Positions 48,300-57,926 of a stretch of 64,000 nucleotides of DNA are shown here, in pieces (the first letter of the stretch is position 1; every line of letters starts with the position of its first letter). The stretch spans positions 248,001-312,000 of the forward strand of contig NZ_QXMG01000001.1 in NCBI RefSeq assembly GCF_003569765.1, given 5' to 3'. The notes under the pieces are model-generated. The model ran no database searches, had not been told where the DNA came from, and saw only the letters and a program-made list of their open reading frames with translations. The translations under genes and the position numbers were made by a program. The stretch is from Caldimonas tepidiphila (GTDB lineage Bacteria; Pseudomonadota; Gammaproteobacteria; Burkholderiales; Burkholderiaceae_C).

Positions 48300-50021
48300 A
48301 TGAACGCACCGGCGGAGATTTCGACGCCCACCCTGTCCGGCGTGGCCCGCGTGCTGGTCCATGCAGGTCGACTGGATGCCAAGCGCGCGGAAGCGCTGGC
48401 CAAGACCGCGGCGGAGAAGCGCCAGAGCTTCGTCTCTGCCGTGATCGAGGCCAATGCCGTGTCGGCGGGCGACCTGGCCCATACGCTCGCGCGCGCGTTC
48501 TCGCTGCCGCTGGTGGACCTGTCCGCGCTGGACGCGCAGCGCCTGCCCACCGGGCTGATCGAGCCCAAGCTCGCCGCCCAGTACCGCGTGCTGGTGCTGG
48601 CCAAGCGAGGCAGCCGGGTCTTCGTGGCCGGCGCCGACCCGACCGACCAGGAGGCGCTCGAGCGCATCAAGTTCGCGACGCAGCTGACGCCCGAGTGGAT
48701 CATCGTCGAGCACGACAAGCTCGCGAAGCTGATCGAGGCGAGCACGGCCACCACGACGCAGTCGCTGGACGCGATCGTCGGCGACGACTTCGAGTTCGAC
48801 CTCCCCGAGGAGGATGCGGCCGCGGGCAGCGACGCGTCGGAGGTCAGCAACGAGGTCGAGGACGCGCCGGTGGTGCGCTTCCTGCAGAAGATGCTGACCG
48901 ACGCGATCAACATGGGCGCGTCCGACCTGCACTTCGAGCCCTACGAGTACACCTACCGGGTGCGCTTCCGCATCGACGGCGAGCTGCGCGAGATCACGCA
49001 ACCGCCGATCGCGATCAAGGACAAGCTGTCCTCGCGCATCAAGGTCATCTCGCGGCTCGACATCTCGGAGAAGCGCGTGCCGCAGGACGGCCGCATGAAG
49101 CTCAAGTTCGGCTCCAAGGCGATCGACTTCCGCGTCAGCACGCTGCCCACGCTGTTCGGCGAGAAGATCGTGATCCGTATTCTCGACCCGTCCAGCGCCA
49201 AGCTCGGCATCGAGGCGCTCGGCTACGAGAAGCCCGAGAAGGAGCGGCTGCTGCACGCGATCTACCGCCCCTACGGCATGATCCTGGTGACCGGCCCGAC
49301 CGGCTCGGGCAAGACGGTGTCGCTCTACACCTGCCTGAACCTGATGAACCAGCCGACGGTCAACATCTCGACCGCCGAGGACCCGGCCGAAATCAACCTG
49401 CCCGGCGTCAACCAGGTCAACGTCAACGACAAGGCCGGGCTCACGTTCGCGGCGGCGCTGAAGTCCTTCCTGCGCCAGGACCCGGACGTGATCATGGTCG
49501 GCGAGATCCGTGATCTCGAGACCGCCGACATCGCGATCAAGGCCGCCCAGACCGGCCACCTGGTGCTGTCGACGCTGCATACCAACGACGCGCCGACGAC
49601 GCTCACCCGGCTGCGCAACATGGGCGTGGCGCCCTTCAACATCGCCTCCAGCGTGATCCTGATCACGGCACAGCGCCTCGCGCGGCGACTGTGCGAGAAA
49701 TGCAAGGAGCCGACGACGTATCCTCGCGAGGCGATGCTCAAGGCCGGCTACTCGGACGCCGATCTCGACGACAGCTGGAAGCCGTACCGTGCGGTCGGCT
49801 GCCCGAGCTGCAACAACGGCTACAAGGGACGGGTGGGCATCTATCAGGTGATGCCGATCTCCGAGACCATGCAGCGCCTGATCCTGGCCGACGCCTCGTC
49901 GATGGACATCGCCGTCCAGGCACGCAGCGAGGACGTGCGGGATCTGCGCCAGTCGGGACTCTACAAGGTGCGCCTGGGCGTCACCACTCTTGAAGAAGTG
50001 ATCTCGGTCACCAACGAATAG
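48300..50021 (+). CDS. pilB: Type IV pilus assembly ATPase PilB
   Basis: A 573-residue GspE/PilB-type ATPase that powers pilus extension. The N-terminal MshEN-like domain covers about 1-150, and the ATPase core carries GPTGSGKTVSLY (Walker A), VIMVGEIRDLETADIA (Walker B), and HLVLSTLHTNDAP (His box). The zinc tetracysteine site is CEKCKEP...CPSCNNGYKGR. The start at ATG 48300 begins the conserved N-terminus; a longer frame lacks support. It is first of the pilBCD operon. Confidence 0.96.
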   Translation: MNAPAEISTPTLSGVARVLVHAGRLDAKRAEALAKTAAEKRQSFVSAVIEANAVSAGDLAHTLARAFSLPLVDLSALDAQRLPTGLIEPKLAAQYRVLVLAKRGSRVFVAGADPTDQEALERIKFATQLTPEWIIVEHDKLAKLIEASTATTTQSLDAIVGDDFEFDLPEEDAAAGSDASEVSNEVEDAPVVRFLQKMLTDAINMGASDLHFEPYEYTYRVRFRIDGELREITQPPIAIKDKLSSRIKVISRLDISEKRVPQDGRMKLKFGSKAIDFRVSTLPTLFGEKIVIRILDPSSAKLGIEALGYEKPEKERLLHAIYRPYGMILVTGPTGSGKTVSLYTCLNLMNQPTVNISTAEDPAEINLPGVNQVNVNDKAGLTFAAALKSFLRQDPDVIMVGEIRDLETADIAIKAAQTGHLVLSTLHTNDAPTTLTRLRNMGVAPFNIASSVILITAQRLARRLCEKCKEPTTYPREAMLKAGYSDADLDDSWKPYRAVGCPSCNNGYKGRVGIYQVMPISETMQRLILADASSMDIAVQARSEDVRDLRQSGLYKVRLGVTTLEEVISVTNE

Positions 50022-50059
50022 ACCGGATCGATTGGGGAGGCGAGTTCCCCGGAGACACC

Positions 50060-51280
50060 ATGGCAACTGCGGCAGTCGCAAAGAAGAACCCGGACCCCGT
50101 CTTCGAGTGGGAAGGCAAGGATCGCAACGGCAAGTCGGTGCGCGGCGAGATGCGCGCAGGGGGCGAGGCGGCCGTCACCGCCAGCCTGCGGCGACAGGGC
50201 GTGCTGGTCTCCAAGATCAAGAAGCGCCGCATGAAGGGCGGCGGCTCGATCAAGCAGAAGGACATCGCGATCTTCACGCGGCAGCTCGCCACGATGATGC
50301 GCGCGGGCGTTCCGATGCTGCAGTCCTTCGAGATCGTCGCGCGCGGCAGCACCAATCCCAAGCTGACCAAGCTGCTGCTCGAGATCAAGACCGACGTCGA
50401 GACCGGCACCAACCTGTCGTCCGCCTTCCGCAAGCACCCGCTGCACTTCGACGCCCTGTATTGCAACCTGGTCGAGGCCGGCGAAGCCGGCGGTATCCTG
50501 GAGGCGCTGCTCGACCGGCTGGCGGTCTATCAGGAAAAGACCATGGCCCTCAAGGGCAAGATCAAGTCGGCGCTGACCTATCCGATCGCGGTGCTGGTGG
50601 TCGCCTTCGGCGTGCTGGCCGTCATCATGATCTTCGTGATCCCGGCCTTCAAGGAAATCTTTTCCTCCTTCGGCGCCGAGCTCCCGGCCCCGACGCTGCT
50701 CGTGATGGCGATGTCGGAGTTCTTCGTCGCCTACTGGTGGGCCATCTTCGGTGGACTCGGAGGAGGCGTGTACTTCTTCATGCAGTCCTGGAAACGTTCA
50801 GAGAAGATGCAGCGCGTGATGGACCGCCTGCTGCTGAAGGTGCCGATCTTCGGCCCGCTGGTGAACAAGTCCGCGGTCGCCCGCTGGACGCGCACGCTCG
50901 CGACCATGTTCGCCGCCGGCGTGCCGCTGGTCGAGTCGCTCGACTCGGTGGGCGGCGCCGCGGGCAACGCGGTGTTCGCCGATGCCACCGAGAAGATCCA
51001 GAAGGACGTCTCGACCGGCTCCAGCCTGACCGCCGCGATGCAGACGACCGGGGTGTTCCCGACGATGGTGCTGCAGATGTGCGCGATCGGCGAGGAATCG
51101 GGCTCGATCGATCACATGCTCGGGAAGGCCGCCGACTTCTACGAGGAGGAGGTCGACGAGGCCGTCAAGGGCCTCTCCAGCCTGATGGAGCCGATCATCA
51201 TCGTCGTCCTCGGCGGCCTCATCGGCGGCATCGTCGTCGCGATGTACCTGCCGATCTTCAAGCTCGGGCAGGTCGTCTGA
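50060..51280 (+). CDS. pilC: Type IV pilus inner-membrane platform protein PilC
   Basis: A 406-residue GspF-family protein. Two cytoplasmic GspF domains (about 70-195 and 275-400) flank membrane helices. Typical stretches are FTRQLATMMRAGVPMLQSFEI and its repeat WTRTLATMFAAGVPLVESLD. It links PilB to pilin in the membrane. It starts 38 nt after pilB and shares one base with pilD (TGATG). Confidence 0.96.
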   Translation: MATAAVAKKNPDPVFEWEGKDRNGKSVRGEMRAGGEAAVTASLRRQGVLVSKIKKRRMKGGGSIKQKDIAIFTRQLATMMRAGVPMLQSFEIVARGSTNPKLTKLLLEIKTDVETGTNLSSAFRKHPLHFDALYCNLVEAGEAGGILEALLDRLAVYQEKTMALKGKIKSALTYPIAVLVVAFGVLAVIMIFVIPAFKEIFSSFGAELPAPTLLVMAMSEFFVAYWWAIFGGLGGGVYFFMQSWKRSEKMQRVMDRLLLKVPIFGPLVNKSAVARWTRTLATMFAAGVPLVESLDSVGGAAGNAVFADATEKIQKDVSTGSSLTAAMQTTGVFPTMVLQMCAIGEESGSIDHMLGKAADFYEEEVDEAVKGLSSLMEPIIIVVLGGLIGGIVVAMYLPIFKLGQVV

Positions 51281-52143
51281 TGGAGATCGATCCCCAAATT
51301 GAGGCGTGGCTGCTGTCGCCGGCGCTGCTGGCCGTGCTCGGCCTGCTCGTCGGCAGCTTCCTGAATGTCGTGATCCACCGCCTGCCGCAGATGCTCGAGC
51401 GGCAATGGCGGCGCGACAGCGCCGAGCTGCTCGGACAGGCACCCGAGGAGCCGCAGGCGCCGCTGAGCCTGGTGGCGCCGCGCTCGCGCTGCCCGCGCTG
51501 CGGCCACGAGATCCGCTGGTACGAGAACATCCCGGTGCTGAGCTGGCTCGCGCTGCGCGGCCGCTGCTCGAGCTGCAACAACCCGATCCCGCTGCGCTAC
51601 CCGCTCGTCGAACTGCTGAGCGCGCTGCTGTTCGCCGGCGTCGGCCTCACGCTCGGCCAGCAGCCCGCGGCGCTGCTGTGGTGCGGCGTGATGGCGGTGC
51701 TGCTGGCGCTGAGCTTCATCGACTGGGACACCACGCTGCTGCCCGACGACCTGACGCTGCCGCTGATGTGGGCGGGGCTCGTCGCCGCGGCCCTGGGCTG
51801 GAGCGGGCTGACGCTGTCGAGCGCGCTGTGGGGCGCGGTCGCGGGCTACATGACGCTGTGGTCGGTCTACTGGCTCTTCAAGCTCACCACCGGCAAGGAA
51901 GGCATGGGCTACGGCGACTTCAAGCTGCTGGCCGCCCTCGGCGCCTGGCTGGGCCCGGCGATGCTGCTGCCGCTGCTGATCGGCGCCTCGCTGCTCGGCG
52001 CGGTCGTCGGCCTCGTGATGAAGCTCGGCGGCTCGCTGCGCGAGGGGCGCTACGTGCCCTTCGGCCCCTTCCTCGCCGGCGCCGGCATCGCGCTGTTCTT
52101 CATCGGCGAACGCACCGTGCTCGCCTGGCTCGGCTGGCGCTGA
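51280..52143 (+). CDS. pilD: Prepilin peptidase / N-methyltransferase PilD
   Basis: A 287-residue membrane aspartic protease with about eight helices. GSFLNVVIHRLP at the N-terminus, the zinc tetracysteine pair CPRCGHE and CSSCNNP, and the two catalytic Asp in SFIDWDTTLLPDD and GMGYGDFKLL are all present. It cuts and methylates type IV prepilins and type II secretion pseudopilins. Confidence 0.96.
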   Translation: MEIDPQIEAWLLSPALLAVLGLLVGSFLNVVIHRLPQMLERQWRRDSAELLGQAPEEPQAPLSLVAPRSRCPRCGHEIRWYENIPVLSWLALRGRCSSCNNPIPLRYPLVELLSALLFAGVGLTLGQQPAALLWCGVMAVLLALSFIDWDTTLLPDDLTLPLMWAGLVAAALGWSGLTLSSALWGAVAGYMTLWSVYWLFKLTTGKEGMGYGDFKLLAALGAWLGPAMLLPLLIGASLLGAVVGLVMKLGGSLREGRYVPFGPFLAGAGIALFFIGERTVLAWLGWR

Positions 52144-52154
52144 GGGACGGCGGC

Positions 52155-52787
52155 ATGGATCTTGCACCGCGGCGCGCCCCCGCGGTCCGCCGCGTCGGCC
52201 TGACCGGCGGCATCGGCAGCGGCAAGAGCACGGTCGCCGAACTGCTCGCGCGCCGCGGTGCCTGGATCGTCGACACCGACGCGATCTCGCGCTCGCTCAC
52301 CGCGCCCGGCGGCGCTGCGATCGAGGCGCTGCGCGAGCGCTTCGGCGGGGAATTCATCGGCGCCGACGGCGCGCTCGACCGTGCGAGGATGCGCGAGCTC
52401 GTGTTCCGCGACCCGCAGGCGCGGCAGCGGCTCGAGGCGCTGCTGCATCCCCTGATCCGCCAGGAAACCCAGGCGCAGGCCGCGCGCGCCGCGCCCGGGC
52501 AGATCGTCGTCTTCGACGTGCCGCTGCTGGTCGAGTCGGGGCGCTGGCGCGAGCAGGTCGACCTGATCCTGGTGGTCGACTGCAGCGAGGAGACCCAGGT
52601 GCGGCGCGTGATGCAGCGCTCGGGACTGTCGCGCGACGCGGTGCAGCGCATCATCGCGCAGCAGGCCGGCCGCGCGCAGCGCCTGGCGGTGGCCGATGCG
52701 GTGATCGTCAACGAGGGGCTCGACCTGGAGCAGCTCGAGGCGCGCGTGCAGGCGCTGTGGGAGGACTGGCAGCGCCCGCGTGCCTGA
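52155..52787 (+). CDS. coaE: Dephospho-CoA kinase CoaE
   Basis: A 210-residue kinase doing the last step of coenzyme A synthesis. The P-loop is GLTGGIGSGKSTVAELLA near residue 16, followed by IVDTDAISRSL. VVFDVPLLVESG is typical. It follows pilD by 11 nt, as is usual in proteobacteria (pilD-coaE-zapD-yacG). Confidence 0.95.
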   Translation: MDLAPRRAPAVRRVGLTGGIGSGKSTVAELLARRGAWIVDTDAISRSLTAPGGAAIEALRERFGGEFIGADGALDRARMRELVFRDPQARQRLEALLHPLIRQETQAQAARAAPGQIVVFDVPLLVESGRWREQVDLILVVDCSEETQVRRVMQRSGLSRDAVQRIIAQQAGRAQRLAVADAVIVNEGLDLEQLEARVQALWEDWQRPRA

Positions 52788-52902
52788 ACCGGGCGGGCAC
52801 GGCGCGCCGGTCTTTTGCCGGATGACGAGGGCTGTGAAACAATCGGGCGCTTTTCCATAGCGGCCCGGCCCAGGCTTGGCGTTGTGCCCCAGGAAGCCCG
52901 CA

Positions 52903-53658
52903 TTGATCCGCTACGAGTACCCTTTCAACGAGAGCGTCCGCACCCTGCTGCGGCTCGAACACCTGTTCGACCGCCTCGGCCAGCTGATCGCGCGCGAGCC
53001 GCCGGTGGATCACCACTTCGCGCTGCTCACGCTGTTCGAGCTGATGGAGGTCGCGGCCCGCTCGGACCTGAAGCCGGACCTGCTGCGCGAACTGGAGCGG
53101 CAGAAGGCCCAGTTCAACGGCTACCGCGGCAACCCGCAGATCTCGGAACACGCCCTCGACGAACTGGTGGCCCGCATCGACGAGGCCATCGAGGGCGTGA
53201 ACCAGCTGCCCGGCAAGACGGCGCCCGTGCTGGCGGGCCACGAGTGGCTGCTGACGGTGCGCAGCCGCATCGCCGTTCCGGCCGGCACCTGCGCCTTCGA
53301 CCTGCCGCTCTACCATGCCTGGCAGCACCGCGCGGCCTCCGAGCGGCGTTCCGACCTCGCGGCCTGGAGCGCGCCGCTCGCGCCGCTGGCGCAGGCCCTG
53401 CGGCTCATCCTGGGACTGCTGCGCGATTCGGGGGTACCGCATCGCGTCGTCGCCGAGCAGGGCCTGTTCCAGCAGAGCCTGCCGCCGACGCGCAGCTTCC
53501 AGCTGCTGCGCATGCGCATCGACCCGACGCTCGGCCTGGTGCCCGAGATCACCGGCCACCGGCTGATGGTGTCGATCCGGCTGATGCAGCAGGAACCGGG
53601 CGGCCGACTGCGCCCCGCCACCGACAGCGCCAGCTTCGAGCTGACGCTGTGCGCATGA
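52903..53658 (+). CDS. zapD: Cell division protein ZapD
   Basis: A 251-residue protein of the ZapD (YacF) family that bundles FtsZ filaments. It starts with IRYEYPFNESVRTLLRLEHLF, the conserved opening of the family, and includes FELMEVAARSDLKPDLLREL and WLLTVRSRIAVPAGTCAFDLP. The TTG at 52903 is chosen because relatives begin there and AGGAAG lies 6 nt upstream; a TTG at 52876 would add nine residues. Confidence 0.93.
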   Translation: MIRYEYPFNESVRTLLRLEHLFDRLGQLIAREPPVDHHFALLTLFELMEVAARSDLKPDLLRELERQKAQFNGYRGNPQISEHALDELVARIDEAIEGVNQLPGKTAPVLAGHEWLLTVRSRIAVPAGTCAFDLPLYHAWQHRAASERRSDLAAWSAPLAPLAQALRLILGLLRDSGVPHRVVAEQGLFQQSLPPTRSFQLLRMRIDPTLGLVPEITGHRLMVSIRLMQQEPGGRLRPATDSASFELTLCA

Positions 53659-53721
53659 AAGCTGCTGCTCCCGCTGCACCGACGCCGCCTGCCTGCCGTC
53701 CGCCCCGAGCGAGAGACCGCC

Positions 53722-53967
53722 ATGAGTGACACCCCCCTGAAGCCGCGCCTCGTGCGCTGCCCCGCCTGCGGCGGCGACAGCCTCTACGCGACCGAGAACC
53801 CGTTCCGCCCGTTCTGCAGCCCGCGCTGCAAGAACATGGACTTCGGCGCCTGGGCGAGCGAGGCCTACCGCGTCGAGTCGCGCCCCGGTCCGGAAGACCT
53901 GCCCGAGGACCTGGGACCGGAGCCGGGCGATGCCGGGCGCGCCGCCCGGGGGCCGCGCAGCCACTGA
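53722..53967 (+). CDS. yacG: DNA gyrase inhibitor YacG
   Basis: An 81-residue zinc protein with CPACGG and FCSPRCKNMDFGAWASE, i.e. the four zinc cysteines of YacG. It binds GyrB and blocks gyrase in E. coli. The C-terminal 25 residues are acidic and Pro/Gly-rich and not conserved. It ends the pilD-coaE-zapD-yacG run. Confidence 0.95.
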   Translation: MSDTPLKPRLVRCPACGGDSLYATENPFRPFCSPRCKNMDFGAWASEAYRVESRPGPEDLPEDLGPEPGDAGRAARGPRSH

Positions 53968-53992
53968 GCCGCGGCGCGGCAGCCGCCGCCCG

Positions 53993-54454
53993 TCAGCCGG
54001 AATGCGTCGCGCCGGTGAAGCCGCGCTCCTCGGCGAACCACTGCAGCACCGGCACCGTGCCGGGCAGCACCGGCTGCACCTGCACCGGCAGCGCCTGCCA
54101 GGCCATCTGCTGGCGCTCGCGCATCTCGAACTCGCCCGCCCAGTCGTAGACCTTGCAGAAGTGCAGCCGCACCAGCGCGTGCGGATAGTCCATCATCTCG
54201 ACCTTCCAGGGATGCGCGGCGCCGATCGTGATGCCGAGCTCCTCGTGCAGCTCGCGCCGCAACGCCTGCTCCACCGACTCGCCGGCCTCGAGCTTGCCAC
54301 CCGGGAATTCCCAGTGGCCCGCGTAGACCTTGCCCTCGGGACGCGAGGTCAGCAGGAAGCGACCCTCGGCGCCTTGCGCATCGCGCTCGATCAGCACGCC
54401 GACGGCGACGTCGACCGGCGTGCGCCCGCCGGCCTGCAGCGTCGGCTCAGACAT
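53993..54454 (-). CDS. mutT: Nudix hydrolase MutT (8-oxo-dGTP type)
   Basis: A 153-residue Nudix protein. The box runs from GGKLEAGESVEQALRRE to LHEELGI, matching G-x5-E-x7-REUxEExGU. It lies with VDVAVGVLIERD and HWEFPGGK, typical of MutT that cleans 8-oxo-dGTP. It overlaps the upstream AAA ATPase gene by 8 nt. Confidence 0.9.
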   Translation of the reverse strand: MSEPTLQAGGRTPVDVAVGVLIERDAQGAEGRFLLTSRPEGKVYAGHWEFPGGKLEAGESVEQALRRELHEELGITIGAAHPWKVEMMDYPHALVRLHFCKVYDWAGEFEMRERQQMAWQALPVQVQPVLPGTVPVLQWFAEERGFTGATHSG

Positions 54455-55382
54455 GGTCCAGCCCCTCCGGCACCTCGGCCGACACCGCCGGTGCCGCGGG
54501 CGCAGCTGCGGGCGACACCGCGCGCCCGGCGAAATCCTTCGCGAACTGGTAGGCGACGCGGCCCGAGCGCGAGCCGCGCTCGAGCGCCCACACCAGCGAG
54601 GCCTGGCGCGCCGCCGGCAGCGCCTCCTCGGGCACGCCGAGGTTGCGCAGCCACTGCTCGACGATCGCCAGGTACTCCTGCTGGCTGAAGGGATAGAAGC
54701 TGATCCACAGCCCGAAGCGCTCGGACAGCGAGATCTTCTCCTCCACCACCTCGCCGGGATGCACCTCGCCGTCCTCGGTGTGCTTGTAGCTGAGGTTGTC
54801 CCGCATGTACTCGGGCAGCAGGTGGCGCCGGTTCGAGGTGGCGTAGATCAGCACGTTCGGCGTCGCGGCGGCCACCGAGCCGTCGAGGATGGACTTCAGC
54901 GCCTTGTAGCCCGGCTCGCCCTCGTCGAAGCTCAGGTCGTCGCAGTAGACGATGAAGCGCTCGGGCCGCCCGGCCACCAGCTCGACGAGGTCGGGCAGGT
55001 CCACCAGGTCCGCCTTGTCGACCTCGATCAGCCGCAGTCCCTGCGGCGCGAACTCGTGCAGGCAGGCGCGGATCAGCGAGCTCTTGCCGGTGCCGCGCGC
55101 GCCGGTCAGCAGCACGTTGTTGGCGCTGCGCCCGGCGACGAACTGCTCGGTGTTGCGCAGCAGCCGCTCCTTCTGGCCGTCCACCTCCCGGAGGTCGGCG
55201 AGCCGGATCAGGCCGACATGGCGCACCGGCTCGAGCAGGCCGCGCCCGGCGCGCTTGCGGTAGCGGAAGGCCACCGAGGCCTGCCAGTCGGGCGCCGCGA
55301 GCGGCTGCGGCAGCACGGCCTCCAGACGCGACAGCAGCCCTTCGGCGCGCAGGAGCAGGGATTCAAGCGATGCGGAACTCAT
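54447..55382 (-). CDS. AAA ATPase, DUF815 family
   Basis: A 311-residue ATPase. The P-loop is LLTGARGTGKSSLIRA and the Walker B region is RFIVYCDDLSFDEGE. VLIYATSNRRHLLPEYMRDN and SLSERFGLWISFYPFSQQEYL are characteristic of DUF815 proteins. Many proteobacteria carry one next to mutT or argJ; function unknown. The C-terminal 35 residues are Ala/Pro-rich and variable. Confidence 0.9.
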   Translation of the reverse strand: MSSASLESLLLRAEGLLSRLEAVLPQPLAAPDWQASVAFRYRKRAGRGLLEPVRHVGLIRLADLREVDGQKERLLRNTEQFVAGRSANNVLLTGARGTGKSSLIRACLHEFAPQGLRLIEVDKADLVDLPDLVELVAGRPERFIVYCDDLSFDEGEPGYKALKSILDGSVAAATPNVLIYATSNRRHLLPEYMRDNLSYKHTEDGEVHPGEVVEEKISLSERFGLWISFYPFSQQEYLAIVEQWLRNLGVPEEALPAARQASLVWALERGSRSGRVAYQFAKDFAGRAVSPAAAPAAPAVSAEVPEGLDHV

Positions 55383-55437
55383 GGGGTCTCCCGGGTGAGC
55401 CGCGCAGTGTAGCGACCGGCCGGCGCCCCGTGCGGCC

Positions 55438-56115
55438 TCAGCGGCTCAGCAGCGCCAGGCCCAGGTCCAGGTGCTCGGTCGGCAGCCGCCTGAAGCCCGA
55501 GCGGGCATAGCGTTGCAGCCGCCCGAGCAGCAGGCTCGTGAGCGCCGAGGCGCGTGCCTGTGCCTCCACCGTCGGCGTCTCGGCGCCCGCCGCGTCGAGG
55601 GCGGGACGCAGGCTCTGGCGCAACTGCGCCTCGACGCGGTCGAAGAACTGGTTCATGCGCGTCTGCAGCCGCTCGTGCTCGTAGACCAGCGCATCGCCGA
55701 CCATCACGCGGGCCATGCCCGGGTTCTTCTCGCCGAACTGCAGCACCACCGCCGCGATGCGCTGCGCCTGCACGCGGCCGTCTTCCTCGCGCTCGGTGAT
55801 CTGGTTGACGAGCGAGAAGACGCTGTGCTCGATGAAGTCGATCAGGCCCTCGAACATCTGGGCCTTGCTCGCGAAGTGGCGGTAGAGCGCCGCCTCGCTC
55901 ACCTCGAGCCGCGCCGCGAGCGCCGCGGTCGTGATGCGCTCGGCGCCCGGCTGCTCCAGCATCGCGGCGAGCGTCTGCAGGATCTGGATGCGTCGTTCGC
56001 CCGGTTTGAGCCGACGGCGCACCGGCACCGGGGCGGCGGTTTCGGTAGAGGGTGCCTCCTCGGCACGCTCGGGGTCGAGTTCGAGAGCTGCCGGCTCCAA
56101 CACTTGCTCGGACAT
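55438..56115 (-). CDS. slmA: Nucleoid occlusion factor SlmA (TetR family)
   Basis: A 225-residue TetR-type protein. The N-terminal helix-turn-helix contains ITTAALAARLEVSEAALYRHF followed by KAQMFEGLIDFIEHSVF, a SlmA signature. In E. coli it binds DNA near the nucleoid and blocks FtsZ assembly. It follows the HAD gene by 9 nt and belongs to the argB-HAD-slmA unit seen in betaproteobacteria. Confidence 0.93.
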   Translation of the reverse strand: MSEQVLEPAALELDPERAEEAPSTETAAPVPVRRRLKPGERRIQILQTLAAMLEQPGAERITTAALAARLEVSEAALYRHFASKAQMFEGLIDFIEHSVFSLVNQITEREEDGRVQAQRIAAVVLQFGEKNPGMARVMVGDALVYEHERLQTRMNQFFDRVEAQLRQSLRPALDAAGAETPTVEAQARASALTSLLLGRLQRYARSGFRRLPTEHLDLGLALLSR

Positions 56116-56124
56116 CGAGAATCC

Positions 56125-56811
56125 TCAGATTTTTAGTAACTTTTGTAGCGAACGGATTCTCGCACAGACATAGGCCGGTTTTCGGCGCAAGTGAACGCCA
56201 ACCTCGGGATCCGTGCGACAAGCACGGAGATAGCGTTGCATCCACACGGTGCGCATGCCGACGCGGCGCGCCGCCTTCTGGTGCTCGAGCGTGTCCTCGA
56301 CCAGCACGCAGCGCGAGGCCGGCACCTTCAGCCGCGCCGCGACGAAGCGCAGCATGCGGGCGTCGGGCTTGGGTCGCCACTGGCCGAACATGCGCATCCT
56401 CTCGATGCTGAGGATGCCCTCGAAGTGCTCGGCGAGCCCGAGCGCGGTGAGCACGCGGCGCGCATAGCCCGCCGGCGCGTTGGTCAGCACGAAGCGCCGC
56501 CCCGGCAGGCGGGCGAGCACCGCGCGGTCGTGCGCATGGCTGCTCAAACCCGGCTCGATGCCGGGCAGGCGGTGCGTGTCCTCGAGGAAATGCGCGGCGC
56601 GGATGCCGTGGTGGCGCGCGAGGCCGAGCAGCGTCGCGCCGTAGCGCTGCCAGTAGTGCTGGCGCAGCCGCTGCGCCTCGGCCTCGTCGACGCTGAGCTC
56701 GCGCACGATGAACGCGGTCATCGCCGCGTTGATCGCCGGGAAGCAGGCGCGCGAGGCGTCGTGCAGCGTGTTGTCGAGGTCGAACAGCCACACGGTGCGC
56801 GGCTGCGCCAT
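56125..56811 (-). CDS. HAD-family pyrimidine 5'-nucleotidase
   Basis: A 228-residue HAD phosphatase (SDT1/YjjG-like). Motif I is WLFDLDNTLHDAS, motif II FVLTNAP, and motif IV VLVEDTLEHQKAAR. The helical cap lies at about residues 20-90. It likely dephosphorylates pyrimidine nucleotides. The start is set at ATG 56811, close to motif I; a TTG at 56850 (overlapping the argB stop) would add 13 unconserved residues. Confidence 0.85.
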   Translation of the reverse strand: MAQPRTVWLFDLDNTLHDASRACFPAINAAMTAFIVRELSVDEAEAQRLRQHYWQRYGATLLGLARHHGIRAAHFLEDTHRLPGIEPGLSSHAHDRAVLARLPGRRFVLTNAPAGYARRVLTALGLAEHFEGILSIERMRMFGQWRPKPDARMLRFVAARLKVPASRCVLVEDTLEHQKAARRVGMRTVWMQRYLRACRTDPEVGVHLRRKPAYVCARIRSLQKLLKI

Positions 56812-56846
56812 GCGGCCGCGTCCGCCCCCCGCGGTCGGCCTGCCGC

Positions 56847-57761
56847 TCAATGCGAGCGGATCATCGTGCCGTAGGCCTGCTCGGTCAGGATCTCGAGCAG
56901 CATCGCGTGCGGCACGCGGCCGTCGATGATGTGCACCGCGTTGACGCCGCTCCTGGCCGCATCGAGCGCCGAGGCGATCTTGGGCAGCATGCCGCCGGAG
57001 ATCGTGCCGTCGGCGAACAGCGCGTCGATCTCGCGCGCCGAGAGATCGGTCAGCAACTGGCCGCTCTTGTCGAGCACGCCCGGCGTGTTGGTCAGCAGCA
57101 TCAGCTTCTCGGCCTTGAGCACCTCGGCGAGCTTGCCGGCGACGACGTCGGCATTGATGTTGTAGCTCTCGTTGCTCTCGCCGAAGCCGATCGGCGAGAT
57201 CACCGGGATGAACTGGTCATCCTGCAGCGCCTTCACGACGCTCGGGTCGATCGCGACGATCTCGCCGACCTGGCCGACGTCGTGCTCCTTGCTCGGGTCG
57301 TCGCGGTCCTTGAGCTTGAGCTTGGTCGCCCGGATCATGCCGCCGTCGCGGCCGGTCAGGCCCACCGCCTTGCCACCCACCGCGTTGATCAGGCCGACGA
57401 TGTCCTGCTGCACCTCGCCGGCGAGCACCCACTCGACGACTTCCATCGTCTCCTCGTCGGTGACGCGCATGCCCTGCACGAAGGTGCCCTTCTTGCCGAC
57501 CTTCGCGAGCGCCTCGTCGATCTGCGGGCCGCCGCCATGCACGACGACCGGGTTCATGCCGACGAGCTTGAGCAGCACGATGTCCTCGGCGAAATCCTGC
57601 TGCAGCGCCGGGTCGGTCATGGCGTTGCCGCCGTACTTGATCACCATGGTCTTGCCATGGAACTTGCGGATGTAGGGCAGCGCCTGGGCCAGGATCTCGG
57701 CCTTGTCGCGCGGGTTGATGTGCGAAATGTCGGCGGGTGCGCCGGTGGCCTGGGCGTTCAT
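56847..57761 (-). CDS. argB: Acetylglutamate kinase ArgB
   Basis: A 304-residue kinase for the second step of arginine synthesis. The N-terminal [18 protein letters not shown], then [15 protein letters not shown] and the C-terminal [18 protein letters not shown] are typical of ArgB. The ATG at 57761 follows GGAG by 9 nt; the frame is open 9 nt further but only with a TTG. It heads the argB-HAD-slmA run. Confidence 0.96.
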   Translation of the reverse strand: MNAQATGAPADISHINPRDKAEILAQALPYIRKFHGKTMVIKYGGNAMTDPALQQDFAEDIVLLKLVGMNPVVVHGGGPQIDEALAKVGKKGTFVQGMRVTDEETMEVVEWVLAGEVQQDIVGLINAVGGKAVGLTGRDGGMIRATKLKLKDRDDPSKEHDVGQVGEIVAIDPSVVKALQDDQFIPVISPIGFGESNESYNINADVVAGKLAEVLKAEKLMLLTNTPGVLDKSGQLLTDLSAREIDALFADGTISGGMLPKIASALDAARSGVNAVHIIDGRVPHAMLLEILTEQAYGTMIRSH

Positions 57762-57913
57762 GCGCGGCAACTCCGGAAAAACACGGGTGGAAAAGATCGC
57801 AGGATTGTAGGTGCCGGCCGCCCCGCCGAGTCGCCCGCGAGGGAACCGGGCGCCCGCAGGACGGTGAAGAATGCCCGCTCACCCGGCGACGGGCCCGCCC
57901 TTGCAGGCTTGCC

Positions 57914-57919
57914 TATACT
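57914..57919 (+). promoter_or_regulatory. -10 element of the copper cluster's first gene
   Basis: TATACT ends 7 nt before the ATG at 57927, so the transcript may begin at or next to the start codon. No ribosome-binding site is visible. A nearby dyad, AGGC-TT-GCCT, lies at 57905-57914, where an operator could be. Confidence 0.4.
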
Positions 57920-57926
57920 TGCGCCC

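Noticed and set aside
53993-57770. Plus-strand open frames over mutT, the AAA ATPase, slmA and argB
   Set aside because: All lie opposite genes with clear family motifs and have only biased composition themselves.
57901-57920. CueR/MerR-type operator before the copper cluster
   Set aside because: MerR-type promoters have a 19-20 nt spacer with a clear dyad between -35 and -10. Here the dyad AGGCTTGCCT abuts the -10 and no -35 at that spacing is seen.
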